DNA of 7,129 bases, from NCBI GenBank assembly GCA_900557435.1, contig USSH01000124.1:1-7129 (forward strand), in the 5' to 3' direction. This DNA comes from an uncultured Coprococcus sp. (GTDB lineage: Bacteria; Bacillota; Clostridia; Lachnospirales; Lachnospiraceae). The translations under genes were made by a program, and so were the position numbers. Below are positions 1 through 6,134 of this stretch, in pieces. The notes under the pieces are model-generated. The model had not been told where the DNA came from, did not search any database, and saw only the letters and a list, made by a program, of their open reading frames with translations. Each line of letters begins with the position of its first letter. Position 1 is the stretch's first letter.

Positions 1-159
1 GTTCAGACGTCTTCCATCTTCTGGTCTCAAACGTCTGTTGATCTCCTCCAGAACGCATATCGCTGCGCGCTCCATGAGCAGAAGTCCCGGAATTCCTCTC
101 TCCTGTATGGTACGTCTGTCTATCTCCTGCATCTCTGCTCTGTCAGCCAAATAATACAT
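1..159 (-). CDS. nnr: NAD(P)H-hydrate epimerase / YjeF N-terminal domain protein, 5' part only
   Basis: The first 53 codons are visible; the gene runs off the left edge. The translation contains AEMQEIDRRTIQERGIPG followed by LLLMERAA, which matches the conserved opening of the YjeF_N fold (EM..ID..TI...GIPG..LMERA). Family knowledge: this domain epimerises damaged (R)-NAD(P)HX to the S form in the cytosol; in many bacteria it is fused to an ADP-dependent dehydratase domain (Nnr), which cannot be judged here. I chose the ATG at 159-157 because an AGGAG (172-168) lies 8 nt upstream. An in-frame ATG at 207 lacks an RBS and would add 16 residues before the family's usual N-terminus. The gene is separated from ftsZ by a terminator, so it probably starts a new transcription unit, and no functional tie to division is implied. 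Family assignment is good; the bifunctional form is unknown. Confidence 0.8.
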   Translation of the reverse strand, partial: MYYLADRAEMQEIDRRTIQERGIPGLLLMERAAICVLEEINRRLRPEDGRRLN

Positions 160-205
160 ACTCCCATCTCCTATCACTTCAGAACCAGCCGTTTCAACCT
201 GATTC

Positions 206-232
206 ATTATCTGTAATATCACTATATATCAA
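206..232 (-). promoter_or_regulatory. Possible sigma-70-type promoter for the nnr-like gene
   Basis: On the minus strand a TTGATA (232-227) is followed after 15 bp by GATAAT (211-206), each one mismatch from consensus. The spacer is shorter than the preferred 17 bp. It lies just after the ftsZ terminator and would give a leader of about 40 nt before the ATG at 159, which fits a separate unit. The region is AT-rich, so a chance match is possible. Confidence 0.3.
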
Positions 233-266
233 AGAAAACGGATAATTTCTCTCGAAATTATCCGTT
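231..266 (-). terminator. Rho-independent terminator after ftsZ
   Basis: A perfect 13-bp inverted repeat (266-254 against 249-237, AACGGATAATTTC and its complement) encloses a 4-nt loop that reads GAGA on the minus strand, a GNRA tetraloop. The stem runs into TTTTCTTT (238-231) on the minus strand. The plus-strand side is followed by CTTACCCC, with no T tract, so it works for minus transcription only. It lies 67 nt past the ftsZ stop and ends the division cluster. Confidence 0.9.
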
Positions 267-277
267 CTTACCCCACT

Positions 278-297
278 GTATATATACTGATATATAC
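278..297 (-). other. AT-rich stem-loop between ftsZ and its terminator
   Basis: A perfect 8-bp inverted repeat, GTATATAT and ATATATAC, encloses the 4-nt loop CAGT on the minus strand. It stands 11 nt before the terminator stem, in the 3' UTR of ftsZ. It has no T tract and only two G-C pairs' worth of stability, so it is not a terminator by itself. It may only reflect the TA-rich composition, or it may affect the mRNA 3' end. Confidence 0.5.
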
Positions 298-333
298 CAG
301 CAATACAATGGACCATAATTCTTCTGTAACAGA

Positions 334-1620
334 TTATCTCTTCTTGAGGAAATCTGGAATCTTTATACTCTCTGCCTTATTCACTGGTCTGCTTACATGT
401 GCAGGCTCAACCGGTGTTGCTGCTGGTGTTGTCTGTGCAGCGGTCACTGGAGCAGTATATGCTGGCTTTGATACTGTCTCTGAAGCCGTGCTGTTCAGGA
501 ATGATGGTCTGCTGCTGACTGTCTGTGCTCCAAGACTCTGACCTGCATATGTTGCAGGCTTGCTCTCTGATACTGGAACTGTTGTTGTAGCAGGCTTTGG
601 TGCTGCTGTCGTCATGGTTCCCAGTGGTGATGCAGTTCCTGCATATCTTGATGTCACATCGCTCTCGCCTGATCTCTCAAGACCTGTAGCTATGATCGTG
701 ATGCTGATATCCTCGCCCATGTTGTCATTGTCAACTGTACCGAATATGATGTTGACTCCATCTCCAGCCTGCTCTGTAAGATATGTAACTGCATCATAAG
801 CTTCAACAATACCGATATTACCTGAGAAGTTGACGATGATATCTGTAGCACCTGAAACTGTTGTCTCAAGAAGTGGTGAATCCATAGCCTCCTTGATAGC
901 ATCGACAGCCTTATTCTCTCCACTGGCTGAACCTATACCAATATGTGCAATTCCCTTATCTCTCATGACCGTCTGAATATCAGCAAAATCAAGGTTGATA
1001 AGACCCGGCTTGTTGATAAGATCCGTTACGCCCTGAACACCCTGCTGCAGAACCTGATCTGCCTTTTTCAGCGCATCCGGTATGCTTGTTCTCTTATCAC
1101 AGATCTGAAGGAGCTTGTCATTAGGGATAACGATAAGAGTATCAACGTTCTCCTTAAGTCTTGCGATTCCTTCCTGTGCATTTCTCATACGTGGCTTGCC
1201 CTCAAAACCAAAAGGCTTTGTGACAACACCTACTGTAAGGATACCAAGGTTACGAGCCATCTCTGCAACTACAGGAGCTGCACCTGTACCTGTTCCGCCA
1301 CCCATACCACATGTGACAAATACCATGTTGGCGTCCTTGATGATATCTACGATCTCTTCTCTATTCTCCTCTACCGCACTGGCTCCGATCTCCGGCTTTG
1401 CTCCAGCGCCAAGACCCTTAGTAAGTTTCTCACCAATCTGAATCTTTGTTGTAGCTCTACTAAGTGAAAGAGCCTGCTTATCTGTGTTGATCGCTATAAG
1501 CTCAACTCCCTCAACATTCTCATCAATCATTCTGTTTACAGCATTATTACCTGCACCGCCGACACCGATCACAAGAATTCTTGCAGGTGTTCTCTCGTCA
1601 TTTGATTTTATTTCAAGCAC
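334..1620 (-). CDS. ftsZ: Cell division protein FtsZ (tubulin-like GTPase)
   Basis: FtsZ is the cytosolic GTPase that polymerises into the Z ring and recruits the divisome. The 428-residue product has the full family layout: Rossmann start with [13 protein letters not shown] (19-31), tubulin signature GGGTGTG (107-113), the PFGFEGKPR segment (136-144), and the T7 catalytic loop [11 protein letters not shown] (209-219), whose aspartates D211 and D214 complete the GTPase site of the neighbouring subunit. The globular core ends near residue 315. A Thr/Pro/Ala-rich linker of about 100 residues follows, then the conserved C-terminal peptide [10 protein letters not shown] (419-428), the docking site for membrane tethers and regulators. 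The start is GTG, placed 8 nt after AAGGAGG; this gives MLEIK, as in clostridial homologues. ftsA is not upstream. A promoter candidate precedes it and a strong terminator follows, so separate transcription is likely. Confidence 0.98.
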   Translation of the reverse strand: MLEIKSNDERTPARILVIGVGGAGNNAVNRMIDENVEGVELIAINTDKQALSLSRATTKIQIGEKLTKGLGAGAKPEIGASAVEENREEIVDIIKDANMVFVTCGMGGGTGTGAAPVVAEMARNLGILTVGVVTKPFGFEGKPRMRNAQEGIARLKENVDTLIVIPNDKLLQICDKRTSIPDALKKADQVLQQGVQGVTDLINKPGLINLDFADIQTVMRDKGIAHIGIGSASGENKAVDAIKEAMDSPLLETTVSGATDIIVNFSGNIGIVEAYDAVTYLTEQAGDGVNIIFGTVDNDNMGEDISITIIATGLERSGESDVTSRYAGTASPLGTMTTAAPKPATTTVPVSESKPATYAGQSLGAQTVSSRPSFLNSTASETVSKPAYTAPVTAAQTTPAATPVEPAHVSRPVNKAESIKIPDFLKKR

Positions 1621-1628
1621 GGTTGCAT

Positions 1629-1635
1629 CCTCCTT
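1629..1635 (-). promoter_or_regulatory. Strong ribosome binding site of ftsZ
   Basis: AAGGAGG on the minus strand, with 8 nt to the GTG at 1620-1618. An ATG overlapping the end of this site (1628-1626) is out of frame with FtsZ, so the RBS fixes the non-ATG start. It is the best match to the anti-Shine-Dalgarno sequence in the window, which fits a protein needed in large amounts. Confidence 0.85.
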
Positions 1636-1682
1636 AATATTATTCTCTATTATTTATCTCTTATTTCAAATATTGTACATAA

Positions 1683-1703
1683 AAGGGCATAATTACGCCA
1701 CTT
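1683..1703 (-). other. Small hairpin in the ftsZ leader
   Basis: On the minus strand AAG-U-GGCGU, loop AAUU, AUGCC-CUU forms an 8-bp stem with one G-U pair and one bulged U. It is followed by only two more Us, so it is at most a weak attenuator. It lies between the promoter candidate (1722-1750) and the ftsZ RBS. Its core closely resembles the hairpin over the murD start (6122-6138). Confidence 0.4.
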
Positions 1704-1721
1704 CATCGCATTAGTACCTAT

Positions 1722-1750
1722 ATAATACGATTTTTTATATCAATACGCAA
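1722..1750 (-). promoter_or_regulatory. Probable promoter of ftsZ
   Basis: Minus-strand TTGCGT (1750-1745) is followed by an exact 17-bp spacer and TATTAT (1727-1722), one mismatch from TATAAT. The -35 box matches consensus at three positions only. It begins 7 nt after the ftsQ stop and would give a leader of about 95 nt containing the small hairpin. CGTATT occurs twice here, once across the -35 and once at the -10. Extra promoters for ftsZ are well known in dcw clusters, which supports the reading. Confidence 0.5.
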
Positions 1751-1757
1751 GATTTTT

Positions 1758-3371
1758 TTATTTATTTTCTTTAAATATAACGTTTCCATCGGATGCACTG
1801 TAATTGGACATATCCAATGTGCCTTTCTTACCCTTAAGTGTCGACAGGATACTCTCAAGATTCATAAATTTACTTTCAAGATTGTCTGCATTACCAATCT
1901 TTATCTTGATTCCATCTTTGTGAAGTATAAGATTCTGTTTACTGTCATATGTTATCTTATCTATCTGTATATCGTTTTTGAATATCAGCTGTGTCATGGT
2001 GAGGATTTCCTGAAAAAAGCTATCATCTCCAACCGACAGCTTCTTTCCCTGTTCAACGCTGTCACTTGTAAGTCCCTCTATGCACGGAACATCATCGAGC
2101 TTCTCGTCTGATATCTCAAGAACTATTCCATCGCCGTCAAAATACGCATATTTATCTCCGTATTTTATGCATCCTGCCATAGCCTTCTCATATACAGTTA
2201 TTGATACCGTGTTTCTGTTCACATATGACACATCTATCTTATCTATGAATGTCAGCTCTCCAGGCGGATTGATGCGGTTATTGAGCAGGAAGAATAAAGT
2301 ATTGTTGTATTTTTTGCCACCAGAAACTATATCCTCAAGCTGCTGATCCGTATAATGATCTGTGCCACTCACCTCTATCTTCTTCAGCTTGTAACAGCTG
2401 TTTACTATGGCAAATGCGATCAATGCGATCACTATAACCACCAAGAGTATTCTCATTATCACCTTGAAAACTCTTGCAGCTCTCTCCCGTCTCTTTTTTC
2501 TACGCTCAAGCTTTTCCTGTCTGAGTCTCTTTTTCATCTCCAGTTCCTGCGGGGTTGGCTTTCTTTTAACTTTTTTCTTTTGTACCTTGGACTTATTTTT
2601 GTCCGAAGGTCTTTTTTTGCGTTTCGAGTCACGGCGATCGACATCCGAATTTCTGCCAGTCTTACGCGGCTTGTTCTCCTGATCACCCGCCGGTCTTCTC
2701 TGTCTCTGCGATCTATTCTCCTGTTCACCCGCCGGTCTTCTCTGCCTCTGTGGTCTGCTCTCCTGACCATCCGCCGGCCTTCTCTGTCTCTGTGGTCTGC
2801 TCTCCTGGTCATCCGCCAGTCTTCTCTGCCGCTGTGGTCTGTCCTGATAGTCGACGGATGCATCTGCATTATCTCTTACTCTGCGTCTTTCATCTGCCGA
2901 GTGACGAACGCCTTCCCCAGCTTGAACCCGACGTTTATCAACAGGAACCCTTACCCGTCCATCAAGGCGTCTCCCGGTCTCAACATCCACCTTTCCGCTC
3001 TGTCTTCTCGCACTTGCCACGTCAACATTGCGGCTCTTTCTCACCTGGGCATTTTCTGTGTGGCTGTGTCTTGCATTTTCAGACATTTTCTTGTCTCTGT
3101 CCGACCTTCCATTGCCAACAGCTGCAACCTTGACATCACCGGGCTTTCTGTTTCTTCTCTGCGCAGTATCGTCCCTGACAATCCCTCGCTGTGCAGCAAC
3201 ATCAACACTATACTCATTCAGATTCCGTCGTCCACTATTTACCTTTTCATTTTCAGCATGGTAAGCATCCGGCTGTCTCCTACTTGCCGCCGATCTGCTT
3301 GCCGAGTGGTTGCTGCTTCTATATTTATCATTGTTTCTTCTATTGCTGTAGGTTCTGTTATCTTCGCTCAT
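1758..3371 (-). CDS. ftsQ: Cell division protein FtsQ/DivIB with long basic N-terminal tail
   Basis: FtsQ/DivIB is a bitopic divisome protein that bridges FtsL/DivIC and the septal synthases. The 537-residue product has a hydrophilic cytosolic region (1-300), one membrane segment (about 304-324), an external POTRA domain starting YKLKKIEVSGTDHYT (327-341), and a beta region to the end, including YAYFDGDGIVLEI (408-420), the usual FtsQ 'D..G' segment. The C-terminal half and the place between ftsW and ftsZ identify it. The tail is the oddity: many homologues have a few dozen residues before the membrane, although DivIB of staphylococci and streptococci also carries sizeable charged tails. Here it is rich in Arg, Lys, Gln and Asp, is probably disordered, and contains four 14-residue repeats (178-233) and a Lys/Arg block (248-300). 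The start is ATG after AAAAAGG with 9-nt spacing, the weakest RBS among the genes here. A possible own promoter lies in the repeat-rich spacer upstream. Confidence 0.9.
   Translation of the reverse strand: MSEDNRTYSNRRNNDKYRSSNHSASRSAASRRQPDAYHAENEKVNSGRRNLNEYSVDVAAQRGIVRDDTAQRRNRKPGDVKVAAVGNGRSDRDKKMSENARHSHTENAQVRKSRNVDVASARRQSGKVDVETGRRLDGRVRVPVDKRRVQAGEGVRHSADERRRVRDNADASVDYQDRPQRQRRLADDQESRPQRQRRPADGQESRPQRQRRPAGEQENRSQRQRRPAGDQENKPRKTGRNSDVDRRDSKRKKRPSDKNKSKVQKKKVKRKPTPQELEMKKRLRQEKLERRKKRRERAARVFKVIMRILLVVIVIALIAFAIVNSCYKLKKIEVSGTDHYTDQQLEDIVSGGKKYNNTLFFLLNNRINPPGELTFIDKIDVSYVNRNTVSITVYEKAMAGCIKYGDKYAYFDGDGIVLEISDEKLDDVPCIEGLTSDSVEQGKKLSVGDDSFFQEILTMTQLIFKNDIQIDKITYDSKQNLILHKDGIKIKIGNADNLESKFMNLESILSTLKGKKGTLDMSNYSASDGNVIFKENK
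2673..2840 (-). repeat. Four tandem 42-bp coding repeats in ftsQ
   Basis: Residues 178-233 of FtsQ are four 14-residue units: RPQRQRRLADDQES, RPQRQRRPADGQES, RPQRQRRPAGEQEN and RSQRQRRPAGDQEN, each exactly 42 bp and all in frame. The DNA copies are very similar, with most differences single substitutions, which suggests recent duplication. Each unit has a basic RQRR core and an acidic DQE/EQE end. A degenerate fifth copy may begin at KPRK. The phase is kept, so copy-number change would alter tail length without a frameshift. Confidence 0.92.
2928..3035 (-). repeat. Degenerate 12-13-residue repeats in the FtsQ tail
   Basis: Residues 113-148 read as three loosely related units ending in RR: RNVDVASARR, GKVDVETGRR and GRVRVPVDKRR, with linkers of one or two residues. 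Similar VDVAAQR wording occurs at 56-62. The units have diverged at protein and DNA level. They look like an older, decayed repeat array next to the fresh 42-bp array, but low-complexity composition could also produce this. Confidence 0.45.
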
Positions 3372-3397
3372 TTACATCTACCTTTTTAGAATGTATC

Positions 3398-3502
3398 TTC
3401 GATCAGGATGTTTCTGTGAAATATTTCTTTCAAAATATCTTTTTCAAATATCTCTTTCAAAATGCTGTTTTTTATTATTTTTCTATCAGGATATTTCTCT
3501 GA
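3398..3502. repeat. Pair of 22-bp direct repeats in the ftsW-ftsQ spacer
   Basis: 3398-3419 and 3481-3502 match at 19 of 22 positions (TTCKATCAGGATRTTTCTSTGA on plus), 83 bp apart. They flank the A-rich 13-14-bp repeats at 3426-3465. The position upstream of ftsQ suggests either a local duplication or two copies of a binding site; no known operator is recognised. Confidence 0.6.
3426..3465. repeat. Three tandem 13-14-bp repeats in the ftsQ leader
   Basis: Three contiguous near-copies lie at 3426-3439, 3440-3452 and 3453-3465 (plus TCTTTCAAAATATC, TTTTTCAAATATC, TCTTTCAAAATGC). On the transcribed strand they read as GATATTTTGAAAGA-like units within the ftsQ 5' leader. Related but weaker units continue towards the ftsQ RBS. 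No hairpin of note forms. Confidence 0.6.
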
Positions 3503-3516
3503 GAAACTTATTTTTT

Positions 3517-3544
3517 ATTATATCTGTTATATCTGTTCTATCTA
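3517..3544 (-). promoter_or_regulatory. Possible promoter of ftsQ
   Basis: A perfect minus-strand TATAAT (3522-3517) is preceded after 16 bp by TAGATA (3544-3539), four of six -35 positions. It would start ftsQ mRNA about 140 nt before the gene and supply ftsQ separately from ftsW. The -35 lies within a repetitive GATATA-type tract, so the match may be compositional. Confidence 0.35.
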
Positions 3545-3575
3545 TATCTATTCTATCTATATCTATTCTATCTAT
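3538..3575. repeat. 15-bp tandem repeat across the ftsW stop codon
   Basis: CTATCTATATCTATT occurs exactly twice in tandem (3538-3552, 3553-3567), and a third partial copy starts at 3568 and enters ftsW, so that the ftsW TAG stop (3570-3568) is part of the unit. A more decayed copy (TCTGTTATATCTGTT, 3523-3537) follows on the other side. The tract also contains the -35 of the ftsQ promoter candidate. Confidence 0.75.
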
Positions 3576-4743
3576 GATTTATATGCGTATCATAGGAAGT
3601 CTCCGAACTGTCATGTGCCGAACAGACAGACATAACTATGCCGATCTCCGCAAGAATAAAAATGATTGAACTACCACCATAGCTGATAAATGGCATTGGG
3701 ACACCTGTGGGAGGTATCGTGTTGGTGACAACACCCATGTTTATCAGCAACTGCACCGCCACATGTGCCATGACACCTATAGAGACCAAGCTTCCAAAGC
3801 GATTATCTGCATTCATCGCTATAATAACCAGCCTATACATAAACACGGCAAAAATCACTATCAGGAATATTGCTCCAACTATACCCAGCTCCTCGCACAC
3901 AACAGAAAATATCATATCGTTGTGTGATTCCGGAATGAACCCCTGCTTCTGAACACTCTTGCCATAACCAAGGCCAAAAAGTCCTCCCGATCCCACTGCG
4001 TATAATGACTGAACAGTCTGATAGCCATCGGCATACTGCTCCGGAGCAAGCCATATTCTAACACGGTCTGCCCTATATCCGGCAAACAGAATAAACAGCA
4101 CACATCCCACTATACCACACAATCCTATCACAATAAAATGCTTTATTCCCGGACTGGCTACAAATAGTATTACAAACATTATCCCAAAGCATATGATCGC
4201 AGTACTTAGGTTTTCTATTCCTATTAGCACTATCGTAAGAACCGGCAGTGCCATAACCTTTAACAGGCAGCCAAATCTGCACAGATCGCGGCTCTTCACC
4301 GCAGCCTGTGCCGCAGTGTAAACCGTTATTGCCAGCTTTGCATATTCCGACGGTTGAAAGCCAACAGGCCCTATATACAGCCATCTCGACGATCCATGGC
4401 TTGCAGTTCCTATCACAAGCACCAATATCTGCAGCAACAGAGAAATCCACAGGATCACCTTTGAATATTTGAATAAAAACATATGATCGATTCTTGACAC
4501 TATTATCATTCCAAGCACGGCAATAAACATATATATTGCCTGCCGCCTGAAGAAATACGTATCGTCACCATACAGATCCCGTGCCCTGTAGCTGCTTGTG
4601 CTATATATCATGGCAAGTCCAAATATCAGAATCATGGCTAGCACAACCAGCATCGGCAGGTCGATATACCTTTCTCCGGTTCTTATCTGATGCTTCCGTG
4701 CATTTATACTTCCATCTTCTGAAACTACAGAGCTGCCATTCAA
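3568..4743 (-). CDS. ftsW: Septal peptidoglycan glycosyltransferase FtsW (SEDS family)
   Basis: FtsW polymerises lipid II into glycan strands at the septum, working with a class B PBP. The 391-residue product is a polytopic SEDS protein, with hydrophobic segments at about 30-49, 67-83, 95-113, 161-198, 202-222, 285-306, 316-335 and 355-375. Family motifs present are GSSRWLYIGPVGFQPSEYAK (117-136), GLGYGKSVQKQGFIPESHND (257-276), with the catalytic-site Asp at 276, EELG (284-287), and PPTGVPMPFISYGGSS (344-359). It could be the paralogue SpoVE, which has the same motifs; the dcw position favours FtsW. The start is TTG: AAGGAG lies 8 nt upstream, inside murD's last two codons, and nearby ATGs are out of frame. 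The 5-bp gap after murD suggests translational coupling. murG, which often follows this gene, is absent. Confidence 0.95.
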   Translation of the reverse strand: MNGSSVVSEDGSINARKHQIRTGERYIDLPMLVVLAMILIFGLAMIYSTSSYRARDLYGDDTYFFRRQAIYMFIAVLGMIIVSRIDHMFLFKYSKVILWISLLLQILVLVIGTASHGSSRWLYIGPVGFQPSEYAKLAITVYTAAQAAVKSRDLCRFGCLLKVMALPVLTIVLIGIENLSTAIICFGIMFVILFVASPGIKHFIVIGLCGIVGCVLFILFAGYRADRVRIWLAPEQYADGYQTVQSLYAVGSGGLFGLGYGKSVQKQGFIPESHNDMIFSVVCEELGIVGAIFLIVIFAVFMYRLVIIAMNADNRFGSLVSIGVMAHVAVQLLINMGVVTNTIPPTGVPMPFISYGGSSIIFILAEIGIVMSVCSAHDSSETSYDTHINHR

Positions 4744-4748
4744 TCATA

Positions 4749-6134
4749 TCACTCCTTATAGCCTCTTACATATTCCTTGAACATCGTTCCACGTTCCTCA
4801 TAGTTCTTGAACTGTCCCCAGCTTGCACATGCAGGGGAGAGAAGAACAGCATCGCCATCAACTGCATTTTCATGGCAGTATGCAACTGCCTCCTGCAGAT
4901 TCTCCTCAAATACTATCGAATTAAATCCATGCCTCTTTGCACAGTCTGCTATCTTCTGTGCTGTCTGACCGATGAGCACAAGACACTTCACTTTACCGCC
5001 AAATGCCTCTATCCACTCATCATACTCGGAACCCTTATCGTATCCGCCACCGATCAAATATGTAGGTGATACCATCGCCTGAATACCCTTTATGGCTGCA
5101 TCCGGGTTTGTTCCCTTTGAATCATTATAATATGCCACACCATTTATCGTATCGACATACTCTATTCTATGCTCAACAGCCTTGAATGATGTTGCTGCAT
5201 CTCTTATTATTTCTACCGGCACACCCATATAGTACGATATTCCTACCGCCGCAAGCACGTTCTCAACATTGTGTGCACCGAGCAGCTTAAGATCGCTGAG
5301 TGCCAATACATTTATCTTTTTGCCGCCGTCTTCAAGCACTATATTTCCATCCTCAACGTACACACCGCCAGCCGGCTTTTCCAATCTGCTGAAATATACG
5401 ACACGGACGTGAGCCTTTGCCTTCTCACCCATGGCTCTTGTATGCTCATCATCATAATTAAGCACAGTCACATCATCCATGGTCTGATTCTTGGTTATCG
5501 AAAACTTCACATTGCCATAATTCTCAAATGTATAATGTCTGTTCAGGTGATCCGGTGTGAGATTAAGTATGGCACTCACATTCGGATGGAAGTCTATGAC
5601 TGTCTCCAGCTGGAAGCTGCTTATCTCTGCTACTGTGTCAGAATCATCATTTGTCGTATCACACAGTTCAGTGTAAGGGATTCCTATGTTTCCAACAACT
5701 ATCGTGCCGGCATTGTACGCCTTTACTATCTCGCCCACAAGAGCTGTCGTTGTGGTCTTGCCATTTGTTCCGGTTATTGCTGCTATCTTGCCCTTGCCAT
5801 AATGATATGCAAGTTCTATCTCACTCCAGATAGGTATTCCAGCATTTCTGACTACGTCTGTGAACGGAGCGTCAACCGGGATTCCAGGGCTTATGACCAT
5901 GAGCTGTGATGCCGAAAGCGCCTCCTCGCTAAGTTCACCCAGAACAACATTTACAAGCTCCGAGTTATCCACTGACTCCTTTATCTTATCTATATCTCTG
6001 TCCTTGTTCTCATCAAACAGATATACCGAAACTCCATGCTTTACCAGAAGCTTTGTTGCGCTGATACCACTTTTTCCTGTTCCTGCTACTATCGCTGTCT
6101 TTATCTCCATAATCTTCACCATGGCGTAATTCAC
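4749..6134 (-). CDS. murD: UDP-N-acetylmuramoyl-L-alanine--D-glutamate ligase MurD
   Basis: MurD is the cytosolic ATP-dependent ligase that adds D-glutamate to UDP-MurNAc-L-Ala. The 461-residue product is of usual length and has the three Mur domains: an N-terminal UDP-binding Rossmann fold with AIVAGTGKSGISA (14-26), the central ATPase with P-loop GTNGKTTTT (122-130), EISSFQLE (170-177) and NLTPDHLNRH (191-200), and the C-terminal domain with HRIE (322-325), YYNDSKGTNP (335-344) and LLSPACASWGQFKNYEERG (431-449). All expected motifs are present. The start is taken as GTG at 6134, because AAAGGAG lies 8 nt upstream; in-frame ATGs at 6122 and 6110 are too far from the RBS, though the last would give the shortest family-like N-terminus (MEIKTAIVAG). 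A perfect hairpin covers the GTG. The gene sits between mraY and ftsW and is probably co-transcribed with both. Confidence 0.97.
   Translation of the reverse strand: MNYAMVKIMEIKTAIVAGTGKSGISATKLLVKHGVSVYLFDENKDRDIDKIKESVDNSELVNVVLGELSEEALSASQLMVISPGIPVDAPFTDVVRNAGIPIWSEIELAYHYGKGKIAAITGTNGKTTTTALVGEIVKAYNAGTIVVGNIGIPYTELCDTTNDDSDTVAEISSFQLETVIDFHPNVSAILNLTPDHLNRHYTFENYGNVKFSITKNQTMDDVTVLNYDDEHTRAMGEKAKAHVRVVYFSRLEKPAGGVYVEDGNIVLEDGGKKINVLALSDLKLLGAHNVENVLAAVGISYYMGVPVEIIRDAATSFKAVEHRIEYVDTINGVAYYNDSKGTNPDAAIKGIQAMVSPTYLIGGGYDKGSEYDEWIEAFGGKVKCLVLIGQTAQKIADCAKRHGFNSIVFEENLQEAVAYCHENAVDGDAVLLSPACASWGQFKNYEERGTMFKEYVRGYKE
4752..4757 (-). promoter_or_regulatory. Ribosome binding site of ftsW inside the end of murD
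   Basis: AAGGAG on the minus strand forms the final AAG GAG (Lys-Glu) codons of murD, directly before its TGA, and lies 8 nt from the ftsW TTG at 4743. Ribosomes finishing murD would uncover or re-use it. It decides the TTG start, since no in-frame ATG lies nearby. Confidence 0.85.

Noticed and set aside
160..207. ATG at 207 as start of the nnr-like gene
   Set aside because: In frame but without an RBS, and it overlaps the -10 candidate; the ATG at 159 has AGGAG at 8 nt and fits the family N-terminus.
943..1467. 174-codon plus-strand frame opposite ftsZ
   Set aside because: It is a shadow of the ftsZ codons with no protein-like pattern.
1672..1677. TACAAT on minus as a second ftsZ -10 box
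   Set aside because: No reasonable -35 at 16-18 bp (TGGCGT at 17), so the TTGCGT/TATTAT pair is preferred.
2673..2840. Regularly spaced repeats as a possible CRISPR array
   Set aside because: The units are contiguous with no unique spacers and are in frame within ftsQ.
2355..3389. 344-codon open frame on the plus strand opposite ftsQ
   Set aside because: It mirrors the Arg/Ser-rich codons of the FtsQ tail, has biased Leu/Ser/Arg composition, no recognisable domain, and overlaps a confidently identified gene.
3495..3507. TTTCT-CAG-AGAAA inverted repeat as a terminator after ftsW
   Set aside because: The stem is only 5 bp, all but one or two pairs A-T, with no following T tract on minus.
3391..3669. 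Small plus-strand frames over the ftsW-ftsQ spacer
   Set aside because: They translate the short repeats into ILSISILS-type runs and lack an RBS; no sign of selection for protein.
5271..5909. 212-codon plus-strand frame opposite murD
   Set aside because: It is rich in Cys, Tyr and Ile with no family resemblance, lies wholly within a clear murD, and I see no convincing RBS.
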